Shown here one piece after another: positions 19,022 to 29,840 of a stretch of DNA of 64,000 nt (its first letter is position 1; the number at the start of each line of letters is the position of its first letter). Under the pieces are notes generated by a model. That model saw nothing but the letters and a program-made list of their open reading frames with translations. It had not been told where the DNA came from and did not search any database. The stretch is from Sphaerosporella brunnea (lineage: Eukaryota > Ascomycota > Pezizomycetes > Pezizales > Pyronemataceae), in contig VXIS01000185.1 in the NCBI GenBank assembly GCA_008704415.1, forward strand, positions 1 to 64,000, read 5' to 3'. Made by a program: the position numbers and the translations under genes.

Positions 19022-20696
19022 CTACTCCTGCTTCCACGGCAATGGGTAGCTTCCGGCCCAAGTGGCAACCTCCTTCTTCAGCTGCTGCAGTTCCACGACT
19101 GCGCTTCCGTCGCCGAGGCCACCAAAGAAGTCCTTGAGCAGCTTTCCCTCGGTCTTGGCATCGACCATGCGGGCAATATCCACACCTCTATCCAAGAACT
19201 CCGCAATCTTGACAAAGTCCGCCTCGTTCATGCCGCGGGTGGTCATAGCGGGGGATCCCAGCCGCAGTCCACCGGGCTTCATGGCACTCTTGTCGCCGGG
19301 GACGGTGTTCTTGTTGGTGACGATGTTTGCCAATTCGAGCACGCGCTCGACACGGGCGCCATCGATTTTCTTGGGCTTGAGGTCGACGAGGACGAGGTGG
19401 TTCTCTGTGCCACCCGAAACGACAGAGTAGCCATCGAGCGTCTGCAGCTTGTCGCTAAGCGCGCGAGCGTTCTTGAGGACTTGCGCCTGGTACTCCTTGA
19501 ACTCTTGGGTCTTTGCCTGGCCGAGCGCCACGGCGAGCGCGGTGATGGTGTGGTTGTGCGGGCCTCCCTGGTGCCCCGGGAAGACAGAAGTGTTGATCGG
19601 GTTCTCGAGATTGTATTTGATTTCGACGCCCTTCTTGTTGACGCTGCGCACGCCCGTGCGGAAGAAGATCATTGCGCCGCGTGGGCCGCGCAGGGACTTG
19701 TGCGTGGTGGTCGTGACGATGTCGGCGTGAGGGAAGGGGGATGGGATCACGCCGGCGGCGATCATACCGGAGAGATGGGCGATGTCCGCCATCAGGTAGG
19801 CACCGCACTTCTCAGCGATGGCCTTCATGCGAGGGTAGTCGATGAAGCGGGAGTAGGCGGTTGCGCCGGCAACGATGACCTTGGGCCTGTACAGCTCTGC
19901 CGTTTTCTCGAGGCTGTCGTAGTCGATCAGGCCGGTCTCTGGGTCGAGACGGTAAGGCAAGGTCTCGAAGTACTCCGAGATCTTACTGATCTTCTTCGAC
20001 GGCGTCTGGTATCCGTGCGAGAGGTGGCCACCGTGGGGCAGGTCAAGTCCCATGATACGGTCGTGAGGCTTGCATACCGCCGAGTATGCGTACAGGTTCG
20101 CGGGAGAGCCGGACAACGGCTGCACGTTCACTCCCCACTGCTCCGGATTCAGATCAAAGGCCTCGAGAGCACGCTTCTGGCATAGCCGCTCCGCAGCGTC
20201 GATTTGCTCGTTGCCACCATAGTATCGTGCACCGGGGTAGCCCTCAGAGTACTTGTTCTGCATGGGCGAGCCCAGAGCGTCTAGGACGGACTGCGAGGTG
20301 AAGTTCTCGGAGGCGATCAGGTTGATGCATTCTTTTTGGCGGAGTTTTTCCTGCGGTTGTTGATGTGAGTCATTGACTTTTGCCAGCTCTGTTTTTGAGA
20401 GGGGGGGGGGGGGGTGAGTTGCAGGTTGCGATTGAGGTCCCATACGGCTTCGAGGATCTTGAAAACTTCGGGGTCCGCAATTTCGAGGTGGTCTCGAAGA
20501 AGCTGCAGCGCATTGACTCGTCAGCAGGTGGGGGTGGGGGTGGGGGGGGGGTGGGGGTTGGAGCTATGGTGGCGGTATGACGCACCTTCTCGTGGCTTGC
20601 TGGCAACGTTCCAGCATTGCGCGCGAAAGGGGCCGAAAAAGCAGGCCTGAAGACGGGGGTCGCAGCACGGCGGCGGAGAACAGTTCTGGCCAGCAT
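19022..20696 (-). CDS. SHM1: Serine hydroxymethyltransferase, mitochondrial
   Basis: Three exons, 20696-20586, 20502-20446 and 20350-19022, encode 498 residues in consistent phase. The enzyme is PLP-dependent and interconverts serine plus tetrahydrofolate with glycine plus 5,10-methylene-tetrahydrofolate. Conserved blocks are [39 protein letters not shown], the PLP-lysine motif [14 protein letters not shown] (K near residue 274) and [15 protein letters not shown]. The first exon, [20 protein letters not shown], is a typical mitochondrial presequence, which separates this isoform from the cytosolic one. Both introns carry long C or G homopolymer runs. It is divergent from the transporter gene at 22450. 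Confidence 0.96.
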
Positions 20697-20824
20697 TTTC
20701 GGAGGATTGAGGTTGCAGTGGAGAGCAAACGGTGATGGAGGTGGGTGGGTGGGGGGGGGGGGGGGGGAGTTTTGCTCCCGCCGCTGGTGCAAGTCAGTGG
20801 ACCCCAGGGACATGGCACACGGTC

Positions 20825-21376
20825 TAGAGCCGGTCGTTACCTAAAACCCACGTGGAACTGCCACGACGCAGCCCCATCACCACCGCCGCCGCGCCCGCAT
20901 GTCTGAGATTCAGTGGCAGATGTGGCACAGCGAGCCGGTAGCAGACTGCAGGCGATCGCTCCTGTTTCCCCAGGACTTCGAACATGCGGGGGCTGCCATG
21001 CCAGCAAGAAGAAGAAGCACGCACCGATTGTGCGATGGCTTGGCGGCAGTTGGGCTTCCGCGTCGCCTTTTAAGCCCCCCCCCCCCCCGCAATCTCTCCC
21101 GCGTCTGCTCTTCTTTTCTCTTTTTTCTGCACCAAACTAAAACCCATGATGAACGCCCGCACCCTCAGTTCCAACGCTCGCCTGCCTGCGTGGGCGGGTG
21201 CTGTTGATGTGTCTCGGGCTCCTCTGCACTACCAGTGAGAGACAGCTTGAATTGTTCTGACTTTTTGGTTTGGTCTGGGCGGGGGTGGCGTGCCGATGAG
21301 AGGTAACTGCTTGTGTAGGTAGAGATGGACGTTGATTGATTGATTGAATGAGAACGAAGTGGACTATTGTCTTGTG

Positions 21377-21411
<35 letters not shown>

Positions 21412-22449
21412 TGTCTGCATTGAAGTCCACCGCTGGACCAGTGATATTTTATGAACGACCAGTCTCGCCGTGAATTCGTTCCTTGGTTGAGCTGATTGAT
21501 GGCGGCGTGAAACACCCGACACTGGAACATACTTGGTTCCGGCCAGAAGCACATCCAGACTCGACGGATTCGCCGTCACCATGCAAATCGCCCCCCCCCG
21601 GCCCCTCCTTCTTACATGAGGCATTTCTAGATACACTACACTCTCCACTCAAGCACCTATTATGTACCGGCATATGCAGTTGGGTGTTGCGGCGTTGTGG
21701 CGCGGTGAGCAGTGAAGTTGCCGCCATGGACGAAAATAGGAGCGAGCAAGCCCTGAAGACATGTGCAGAGTGCGTGTGCCATGGCTTGTGTGTGCGTTGA
21801 GAAACAACAACAACAACAACAACACCACCACCACCACCACCACGAATCAACGTAGAGCACTCTCGCTCAACCCCCCATCGCTCCAGTAAAACAGCACAGA
21901 CCCGTGTGCGCAGACAGACTTCACACTCCTTTCGCGGACGAATAAAAGCCATTGACTTGATGAAGCTATTCTGATCACACACCCGTTTTGCGAGGAGAAA
22001 AGGTCCCGGAAGCACGCGTGCAGCCTGCAGCAGCAGCAGAGCGGCACCACTCTAGATACAGCACAGCAACTCGGCACTCGAGCAACCTCACGTACCTGCC
22101 CGCCTGCGTCGTGTGTCCTCCCCGTCAACTTTAATGACCGCTGCTGCTGCCGTTTAACCCATTCCAACTGCTTCCCTCTACCGACCAAATCGAGTCCTCC
22201 CCCCTCCCCCATCCCCTCCCCCCATCCCCTCCCCCCTCCGCCCTCTCCTTACGAACTTGACGATTCCACGAATTTGCATTTGTCCGCCTTACAGTCTTTT
22301 TTGTTCGAATCTCACGCGAGCGTTTTCGCTCTCCCCCCCACCCCCCCCCCCCCCCCATCGATTGAGCTTGGCCCCACCACCCCGGAACCCGTCGCCAATA
22401 GACCCTTCTTCTTCTCCGGAAGTCCAGTGCTTTGTCCGCGCTTGCCGTC
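20825..22449. other. Divergent intergenic region between SHMT and the Mg2+ transporter
   Basis: These 1.6 kb hold no supported gene. I see a GCCT tetranucleotide repeat at about 21375-21411, CAA and CAC trinucleotide runs at 21807-21842, and several C homopolymers (21067-21078, 22336-22358). The last 300 bp before 22450 are strongly pyrimidine-rich, as expected of a fungal 5' leader. Confidence 0.5.
21375..21411. repeat. (GCCT)n microsatellite
   Basis: About nine perfect copies of the tetranucleotide lie in the intergenic region between two divergent genes. Confidence 0.95.
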
Positions 22450-24877
22450 ATGACGGGCGGCGCTTTTTCGTCGGATAGCCGACCACCAGTGTGAGCCTGA
22501 CTACATGCAGCCCCCATCCACCTCCCGCGCACCGAGCTGACGGGACACCGCCAACACAGATTCAAGGCCGTTGGAGTATCTCTAGCCGTCGCATCCGGCT
22601 TATTTATTGGGGTGTCATTCGTGTTGAAGAAGAAGGGGCTGCTGGCAGCGAACATCAAAGATGGGAAAGAGGCTGGAGAGGGCTACGGCTACCTGAAGAA
22701 TGCCTGGTGGTGGTCTGGCATGATACTGAGTAAGAGTGATGTTGGAGGCCTTGGTGATTGGGAGCTGACCGTGTTCCGCGCGCAGTGATCTTGGGCGAGA
22801 TCTGTAACTTTGCCGCATATGCCTTTGTGGACGCGATTCTGGTTACGCCATTGGGCGCCCTGGTACTTCACTCCTCCTTTACTGGTCTGGATTGTCCTGA
22901 CGCGATGTGCGCAGTCCGTGGTCATCACAGCGATCCTGTCGTCTATGTTCCTCAAGGAACGATTATCTTTCGTCGGTAAAGTCGGTTGTTTCATGTGTAT
23001 AATAGGAGCCGTCGTCATCGCCATCAACGCACCTGCGCAGAGTTCGGTCTCGACGATTCAGGACATGAAAAGGTTCATCCTGTCGCCAGGCTTTTTGACG
23101 TATGCGGGAGTGATCATTGTAGCCTGTGTGTGCATTATTATTTTTGTTGCCCCAAAGTATGGAAACAAATCAATGATGGTGTATTTGACCGTATGCTCTT
23201 TGATCGGAGGTCTTAGGTGAGTTTGGTTGTGCAGTTTTCAAGCCACGCGCTCGCGCTGACTGGGATAGTGTCGTGTGTACACAGGGCCTCGGTGCCGCGA
23301 TTGTTACCCAGATAGGAGGCACACCGCAGTTTAACCAGTGGTTTCTCTACTTCTTGTTGGTCTTTGTGATCATCACTCTTCTCGTGGAGATCATATATCT
23401 CAACGTGGGTTCTAGATCCCTCGGTTGAAATAGCTAACTAAAAATTTTGAGCGCGCAGAAAGCTCTCAATATCTTCAATGCTGCCCTGGTTACCCCCACC
23501 TACTACGTTATTTTCACTTCCGCGACAATTGTTACTTCGGCAATTCTTTTCCGCGGTTTCAAGGGTACTCCAGCGTCGATCACAACCGTGGTCATGGGTT
23601 TCCTTCAGATCTGTTCTGGCGTGGTTTTGTTGCAGCTTTCCAAGTCGTCGAAGAATGTTCCCGACACGGAAATCTTCCGTGGTGATCTGGACCAAATCAA
23701 AACGGTTGCGGAACAGACAGAGCCCGAGTCGGAACCGAAGGCGGATGCCATTCGTGGAACGGCGGCTATAATTCGAAGGATCTCTGTGGCTCGGCGAACT
23801 GCGGAAGCTGACGAAGCGCGGAAGATACACGAAGAACGGATGCGGGATTTACACACTCCCATGTCTGGCACGGATTCAATGGTAGAGTGGGATGGTGTGA
23901 GGAGAAGGGTGACATGGGCTGGCTCCAACGGACGTCCGAGCAGGAGGAATACTCTGAGCGGACTGCACCCGCCATTCTCTATGGATAAAATCCCAGACGA
24001 AGAGGAAGCCAGACAAGTTCCCGACGAGTCCATGCTTCCTGTCGGCCGACGGCGTAGTATGTCAGTAGACGAGGCCATGCGAGCGCGAATCTATGGTAGC
24101 GATGAAGAGGATGAGGAGCCCCATCCCGAGAGTTTCCTGGGCCGAATAAGGGGTCTATTTATTCCTAAGATGCGCAGCAAATCGAGTTTGCGCGATGGTA
24201 CGGATAGTGTGGCAACTGTTGCCGCCACCACCGCTCCTCATAGGGATATTCGGGATCTGAGTGGTGCTACACTGCCACCGCCGATGGCTGGGCGACCAAT
24301 AGTGTACTCCGAAGCGTCACCGCTAGCACCTTTTGGCAACCTGCAGCCGGCATCACAATCCTCCCCGCACGTAAACCAAGTTAATCTTGGCGATGGCACA
24401 GAAATGAAGACATACGACTTTGCAACAGCGGCAGATGCAGGGTATAAACGTACCACCAGCCGTGACGGAAGCGAGTATGAATCACTCCCGACCAGCAGTC
24501 ACGCTCCTTCGCCATCAGTGCCTCCGAATTCCGTTGTGGCCGCCAGGCTGGGTGATAATCTGCGCCCTGATAGCCGACAGAGCGCGCGGAGACAGTTTAG
24601 TTTCCAGTTCTTGCATCGACACGGCCATGGTCATGGACGGAGCGAGAGTGCCGGGAGCGTGGGGTCTGATAGAGGGGAGAGACATCATGGATGGAAACAG
24701 AAGGTGCCTGCTAATAGCTCGACGGAGGAGGAGATGCTGGGGCTTGTTAAGGGCGATACCGTAAGTACGCAGGACACGAGGACGAGCGATATCACTGAGA
24801 AGGGGATGCGTGCGGTGGATGATGACGGACCGACGGAGGCGTGGAGTGAGAAAGGGTGGGAGTCGCGGGGTGGCTGA
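22450..24877 (+). CDS. NIPA/DUF803-family magnesium transporter
   Basis: Six exons (22450-22490, 22560-22729, 22786-22862, 22915-23216, 23269-23404, 23459-24877) give 714 residues, all phases consistent. The first 320 residues are the NIPA fold with about nine membrane spans: KAVGVSLAVASGLFIGVSFV, GEICNFAAYAFVDAILVTPL, GALSVVITAILSSMFLKE, and so on to VTPTYYVIFTSATIVTSAIL. Human NIPA proteins move Mg2+; transport here is inferred from the family. A cytosolic tail of about 370 residues follows, rich in Ser, Arg and acidic residues, with patches such as RRRSMSVDEA that look like kinase sites. This long tail is usual in filamentous fungi. It ends in an acidic TEAWSEKGWESRGG. Confidence 0.92.
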
Positions 24878-24961
24878 AGGCGGCGAGATTTGGATGGCAT
24901 ATTGTGGATGTGTTTGATCTATACTTCTTTATACCTTGATCTGGAGTGGGGGTAGAGACTT

Positions 24962-24985
24962 TGTCTTTTTTTTTTTTTTTTTTTA
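24962..24985 (+). other. T-rich tract downstream of the transporter gene
   Basis: A run of about 18 T follows the stop codon by 90 bp, probably within the 3' untranslated region or terminator zone of the NIPA gene. Nothing else is seen up to the next stop codon at 25126. Confidence 0.3.
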
Positions 24986-25125
24986 ACCTTTTTGGACGAT
25001 ATAACTATACTCTGCTTTGTATAGGCTTAGAAGTACATGTATCTAAGGTTTTCATATACCCGGGCTTTTCTTTTATCTGGAGCAAATTTTTTGTTGTATA
25101 ATAGCCATTTCTTGAATTCGAATTA

Positions 25126-25677
25126 TTACTCTATCTGCCTTGGGACTTCCTCCCCTCCTCCTCCCCCCACCTCATCATCCCTTCTATACTTAGGGAGCAG
25201 CCTTCCCTGGCGGTAACAAGGAATCACCACGCCATCACGGTACGTATACAAACTGGACCCGGCAATGCGTCCCTCGGGTGACGGAATCCAGTACAGCTCG
25301 CCCTGGCGAGTGTGGGAGCCGGTCAGCAGCAGAACGGTCTGCACACTCGCCAGGGTCTCGGTCTGCCAGTCGAGGAGGTCCTCGGCGAGGGTTACGGGGA
25401 AGGGGAGGTCTTCGGGGCCCGCTGGCCCCATTTCCAATTCCTTGGGCGCGGGCGCGGGCGCGGGCGACGGGGAGGGGGAGCGATTGGTAGGGGGTATACG
25501 TACCGGTGACGTCCCCGGCGGCGTGATCCGGTAGGTTAGTGTTACTACGTACGGGCTGGCGGCGGGCGTCACGGTGTGGGTTAGTAGCAGTGAGGATGCT
25601 GTGGTTGTAGTGGAGGTGGGGGGGGAAGAAGTGGGGGAGAGGGAGAGGAGGGAGAAGAGGTAGAAGTATAGGTTCAT
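25126..25677 (-). CDS. Hypothetical secreted or membrane-anchored protein
   Basis: A single open frame of 183 residues starts at the ATG at 25677. The first 25 residues, MNLYFYLFSLLSLSPTSSPP, form a hydrophobic stretch that could be a signal peptide. A Thr/Ser/Pro-rich segment and PSPSPAPAPAP follow, then a more structured half with WQTETLASVQTVLLLTGSHT and GELYWIPSPEGRIAGSSLYT. I do not recognise the family. A (CA)n microsatellite lies about 140 bp upstream. Coding status rests on the open frame and the signal-like N terminus. Confidence 0.5.
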   Translation of the reverse strand: MNLYFYLFSLLSLSPTSSPPTSTTTTASSLLLTHTVTPAASPYVVTLTYRITPPGTSPVRIPPTNRSPSPSPAPAPAPKELEMGPAGPEDLPFPVTLAEDLLDWQTETLASVQTVLLLTGSHTRQGELYWIPSPEGRIAGSSLYTYRDGVVIPCYRQGRLLPKYRRDDEVGGGGGEEVPRQIE

Positions 25678-25814
25678 TTTATTTTTTGTATGCGTTTTTT
25701 GTTTTTTTGTTTTTTGTTTTTTTGGTGGGGAGGGAGGGGGAAGGATGAAGGGAGCATGAGGGGCAGGTTGATAAGGCTGTTCATCATGAAGCACGGATAT
25801 GGTTGAAACACTTG

Positions 25815-25859
<45 letters not shown>
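25815..25859. repeat. (CA)n microsatellite
   Basis: About 19 CA units followed by an interrupted CAAACACACA lie upstream of the hypothetical secreted gene. Confidence 0.95.
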
Positions 25860-26019
25860 AGAGTAAATTCCTACTTCTCGGACCGGGAAAACCCAGACAA
25901 GTGGATATGAAAAAGAGAAAAGGGAAGATAAGATAGTGAGAGAGGCAAAAAGGGAAAAAGGAAAAGAGTTGATATAAAACTTTGGGGTCTGTAAAGAAAC
26001 CTGCTCTACATGCTGTTTT

Positions 26020-26883
26020 TCAACGACCGGCAGCCGGCTTCTTCTCATTTCGCGTGACATACTTCAAGACGGTGACGAATTCCCGCGCCGCCTTGACTCG
26101 TTCCTCCGGCACCATCAAGCTGTAGTATTTCGTCTTGCGCAGATGCAGCTTCTCCCAGCCGCCCTCCTTGATGAACGGATGCTCCAGATTCGTGGGGAGC
26201 TTGCCGGTCTTGAGGAAGCGCAGATACGGCTTGCTGACGCGCAGGTGCGAGATCGAGACGTGGTGGTGCAGGCTGGTGACCATGTACACATCGTCCCAAT
26301 AGCTGCCTTCGACCTTTCCGACGGCGCGGTAGCGGACCTTCTTTTCGGTTTCGCCCTCTTGGCTGCGGAGCTGGGCCATAGAGAGCAGCGCGGCGATTTC
26401 GCGCGTGACGCCGACGACGTCGAGCGCCGCCCCGTCGGTGTCGAGTACTAGGATCCCGTCGTCGCCGAGATCTTCAATTTCCTCCTTCATCTCGTCCTCA
26501 ATTGCTTTTTCTGCCTTTTCTTCTTTTGCTGCGCTGGCGCCCCCGCGTTTCGCCCGCCGCTCGGCCCGCGCTTTGTCTTTTTCGGCTTTCTTGAGCCGCT
26601 CCGCTTCCTCCTCCGCTGTCGGCGGGACTTTGGCCGCCAGCGCCGCCGCCATCAGCTTCTTTCGGCGCTTTTTGAGTGCCGCTGCTGGGTCACTCAGCGC
26701 CCGGAAGGAATGCTCGTGCCGGATTTGCATGCCCAACACCGGGCCATCCACGAGGCCGCTACGCGCTTCTTGAGGGTCCAGCGGTGTCCAGTGGATGTGG
26801 TAGTTTAGGTGTATTGAGAACTTTGAGTTTCTGACGTGGAGCTTTGGGGCGGCTCTGGGCGGGCTGTGCGGAAAGTTAGACAT
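26020..26883 (-). CDS. Conserved-looking basic protein with charged coiled coil
   Basis: A single exon of 287 residues starts with MSNFPHSPPRAAPKLHVRNS. Residues 70-135 are a highly charged helix (KKRRKKLMAAALAAK, AERLKKAEKDKARAERRAK, KAIEDEMKEEIEDLG), probably a coiled coil. The C-terminal 90 residues look folded and conserved: SYWDDVYMVTSLHHHVSISH, LRFLKTGKLPTNLEHPFIKE, KTKYYSLMVPEERVKAAREF. I do not recognise the family. Its ATG is only 32 bp downstream of the stop of the next gene on the same strand, so its promoter must overlap that gene or the two may share a transcript. Confidence 0.7.
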   Translation of the reverse strand: MSNFPHSPPRAAPKLHVRNSKFSIHLNYHIHWTPLDPQEARSGLVDGPVLGMQIRHEHSFRALSDPAAALKKRRKKLMAAALAAKVPPTAEEEAERLKKAEKDKARAERRAKRGGASAAKEEKAEKAIEDEMKEEIEDLGDDGILVLDTDGAALDVVGVTREIAALLSMAQLRSQEGETEKKVRYRAVGKVEGSYWDDVYMVTSLHHHVSISHLRVSKPYLRFLKTGKLPTNLEHPFIKEGGWEKLHLRKTKYYSLMVPEERVKAAREFVTVLKYVTRNEKKPAAGR

Positions 26884-26915
26884 CTGAGTGCAGTGCGGAG
26901 CGGAGAGGATGCGTA

Positions 26916-27716
26916 CTAAACCCTAACCCCGTGTCCCCAGCATATGGGCTCAACAAAGTTCTTGACCAGATCATCGCGGAAGCGTTCGGGCATCGAGAAC
27001 GTGTCCTCCTTCTTCACCTTGTCCGGCAAGTCGTCCGCATCGGATTCGGGGGAAGCGCGGTCCTTCTTCGCGGTGCCGGCTGCTTCCTCCGATGCCGGCC
27101 GCTTGCCGTTGTCGTTGGGCACCGGCGAGTCGTCGATCTCCATCTTGTCGACGGCGCTGGCCACTGCTTCGTGCTGCTTCTTGTGCTGGTCGCGCTGACC
27201 CTCTTCTTCCTTCTTCAATTGCTCTGCTGCGTACTCGACGCACTCCTCGGGCGTGCCATAGTACGGCGCCACCATCTCCAGCGACTGGAAAAACTTGTAC
27301 ATGTGGCCCAGCTTCACGTCGCGGCGGATCCGAGCCATGACCTCGTTCGCGACGCTGTTCTCGATCAGCAGCTCGCGCTGACGCTCAGCCCAGGTCTCGT
27401 CGCCGTCGCCGTCTCGGGGGATCCACTCTGTGCTGCCGCCCACAAGCTCCTCGACCGGCACGTCGTACGACACGCTCAAATTGAGCAGGTCCAGGTGCTG
27501 CGGCGTCACATCCGTCGCCCGTCGGATCTTGGCGAAGTAGCTGTAAAACGAACGCTCGCCCTCTGGCAACGCCGAGAATGTCGGGTCCGAGGCTTTACTA
27601 CCTCGCGACGTGCTGTACCCCGGAAACGTTAACGGCCCTTTGTACCGGTAGATCTGGCTGGTTGTCCCTCCTGGCCCGGTCGTTGCGACGGGATACGACG
27701 ACCAGTTGCCGAACAT
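26916..27716 (-). CDS. Conserved hypothetical protein with acidic, Lys-rich tail
   Basis: A single exon of 266 residues from the ATG at 27716 (MFGNWSSYPVATTGPGGTTS). An upstream in-frame reading to 27854 is Pro-rich and looks like leader. Recognisable pieces are SFYSYFAKIRRATDVTPQHL, RIRRDVKLGHMYKFFQSLEM and a strongly charged tail with KMEIDDSPVPNDNGKRPASE, ending MPERFRDDLVKNFVEPICWG. The tail has basic clusters that could be nuclear localisation signals. I do not recognise the family. It precedes the gene at 26020-26883 by 32 bp. Confidence 0.7.
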   Translation of the reverse strand: MFGNWSSYPVATTGPGGTTSQIYRYKGPLTFPGYSTSRGSKASDPTFSALPEGERSFYSYFAKIRRATDVTPQHLDLLNLSVSYDVPVEELVGGSTEWIPRDGDGDETWAERQRELLIENSVANEVMARIRRDVKLGHMYKFFQSLEMVAPYYGTPEECVEYAAEQLKKEEEGQRDQHKKQHEAVASAVDKMEIDDSPVPNDNGKRPASEEAAGTAKKDRASPESDADDLPDKVKKEDTFSMPERFRDDLVKNFVEPICWGHGVRV

Positions 27717-27854
27717 TATTGCGGGGATGCGGGAGTGGGGAGGGGGTGCGGGGGTGCGGAAGGGGGAACGGGGAACGGGTGCGGGGAAGGAAGGGGGATT
27801 GTGTGTGGTCGGTGCCGGAGAAGGTGTGGCTAGATACGGCAGGCTGGCTACCAC

Positions 27855-28714
27855 CTCCGACTACTTCACTCACTCGCACTGGACTAAACGATTGAGGTGA
27901 GATGTGTGAGGGGCTGGATGAGGGTGATTGAGGGTCGAAGATGGGGGGGGGGGGGGCGCGAGAGAGTAGGTGCGGTCGGATGATGGGATTGAGTGAGGAG
28001 GGGAAGGTAGTCTCTATTTCGTGGATACTTCACAGCCAGCATGCAGTTGATAGGCGCTGTTGAATTATCCGAGGAACATATGAGGCGTACGCGTGGGCTA
28101 AGTAGTGGGTGGATTGGATTGGGTTGGATTGTTGAGTTGGACTGAATTGGATTGATGTGATATGTGCCACGATGGGTGAAGCTGGAGAAGTGCTCCGAGT
28201 CTCGCTAGAGTAAAGTGGTGGGTATGTAAGTCATCAGATGGCACTTCAGGCTCGGATGAGTCCACACGCGCGGGATGAACTGAGTATGCACTACACAATT
28301 TACCTGTCTCGATATCCCGCGCGGAAGTTGCAAGCGTCTATCGTTCTTGTTGGCAATGTGTTCTCTTCCTCCGCATGTCGACTTCGATTGAGCAGTGGCA
28401 TGCGGCGCGCTGCTCAATCGGCCGTGCTGCACCATTAGCCCTGACGAGTGCCGGGTGCCAAGCAGAGCGGGATCGGGAAATAGGCGAGAACGCCGTGAAA
28501 CTGACTAAGCTTGATTATTAAGCAAGCAAACATGAGAAATCACTCACCGGCGGCCGGAATTAAGCATATCTATAGCTTTCCTCAATCAGCTGTCTGGAAC
28601 CCATCTCAAACTTCTTCTCTTCGGTTAGATTTCGGTTCTAGTACTACAAGATCTCGCCAATCACCCACCCCCTACTCTATCAATATCTCCCTATGACCCG
28701 CTTCGCCTCTGGAT
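27855..28714. other. Intergenic stretch with GGATT-type repeats
   Basis: No gene is supported. There is a G12 run at 27941-27954 and a degenerate TTGGA/GGATT pentanucleotide repeat at about 28108-28156. The rest shows no motifs I recognise. Confidence 0.5.
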
Positions 28715-29774
28715 TCAAAATTCGTACTTCGCTCCGACCAAGCTCTCAGAAAGATTCCACAGCTTCTCCGCCAGCTCCGAGCCCTGGGCATGCTGTGCGG
28801 GCTCTGCAATATCGGCATCACGAAGGTAAGCTCCACTCTTGTCAGCAATGTTGGTAGCAAACGCTGCGACCAGAGTGGTAGCAGAGCCCTCCTGCAAGCT
28901 CTTATGATAAATCCCTTTGGCGTAAATCTCCCCTACATTATCCACTTCTCAGCCAAGTTCTCAAGCTTATTTTGGTGGAGGGAAATTACGCATTTGGGTC
29001 AGCTCCTCCTCCGGAACGAACTTCTGCAGGCCGGTCGTGATCGATCCAGGGTGCAGAGAGTAGGCCTTCAGCCCTCGGGGGCCGAACATATCGGCCAGAG
29101 CTTTGGCGAAGAGGATGTTGGCTGTTTTTGACTGGCCATAAGCCTGCCACTTGTCGTAAACAGCTCCATTCTGACAACCCGCAAGTCAGCATGCGCATCG
29201 TTTTCGGCGCACCAGGGACACAACTACTCACCCCGAAGTTAACATCATCAAATCTGATACCAGTGAACTCGTGTGCAATACTGGTAACATTGACAATCCG
29301 CTTCTCGCCGGTGCCGGTCAAGATCTTGGGCATGATCTCGTTCACAAACACGAAGTGGCCCAGATGGTTCGTTCCGAACTGCATCTCGAAGCCGTCCTTG
29401 GTGGTCGTGTATTCGGGAATCGCCATCACCGCCGCGTTGGCAATGACAATATCGAGATCCTCTGGATAAGTGAGAACCTCTTTGGCTGCAGTCCTGACGG
29501 AGCCAAGAGATGTCAAGTCAAGCAGAAGCTTGCGGATCTGGACATCGGGGTATTTGGCGTGGATCTCAGCCTCGGCGGCGTTGAGCTTCTCTTGAGAACG
29601 GCCGGCAAGGATGATGAGTTTGGGAGACTTCGAGGCGATCGTGATGGCGGCTTCGAAACCGATACCACCAATGGTGGGACCAGTGATCAGGATCACTTTG
29701 CCGCGGATTTGAGCAGCGAAAGTCGTGGCCACCTCGTTGGCGGTGGTGTGCTGGCTGTAGCCGGTGACGGTCAT
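28715..29774 (-). CDS. Short-chain dehydrogenase/reductase
   Basis: Three exons, 29774-29232, 29170-28990 and about 28947-28715, encode about 318 residues. The Rossmann motif is KVILITGPTIGGIGFEAA, a variant of TGxxxGxG with one extra residue that is common in fungal members of the WW-domain-oxidoreductase/retinol-dehydrogenase-like group. Next come LIILAGRS, DLDIVIANAAVM, a catalytic Ser in NVTSIAHEF, and YDKWQAYGQSKTANI with the Y-x3-K pair completed by splicing. The C terminus is ATTLVAAFATNIADKSGAYL. The enzyme would use NAD(P)H on a carbonyl or alcohol; the substrate is unknown. The second intron is very short (42-45 nt) and its acceptor is ambiguous by one codon (GAG|AAG). Confidence 0.88.
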
Positions 29775-29794
29775 TGCTGAGGTGACTTTGGGGG

Positions 29795-29840
29795 AGCTTG
29801 GAACTTGGAGCTTGGAGCTTGCAGTTGGAGCTGGAGCTTT
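29795..29840. repeat. GGAGCTT heptamer repeat upstream of the dehydrogenase
   Basis: About six imperfect copies of CTTGGAGCTTGGA-type units lie just upstream of the dehydrogenase ATG (29774). They fall within its probable 5' untranslated region. Confidence 0.6.

Noticed and set aside
18941..20185. 414-codon plus-strand reading
   Set aside because: It is the antisense shadow of SHMT, which has full family support on the minus strand.
26884..26915. Possible intron fusing the two adjacent minus-strand genes
   Set aside because: The only GTACGC..CAG pair creates a stop codon at the junction, so the two frames cannot be joined.
26931..27632. 233-codon plus-strand reading
   Set aside because: Antisense shadow of the minus-strand gene at 26916-27716; its composition is that of a shadow frame (Leu/Val/Arg/His-rich) and there are no motifs.
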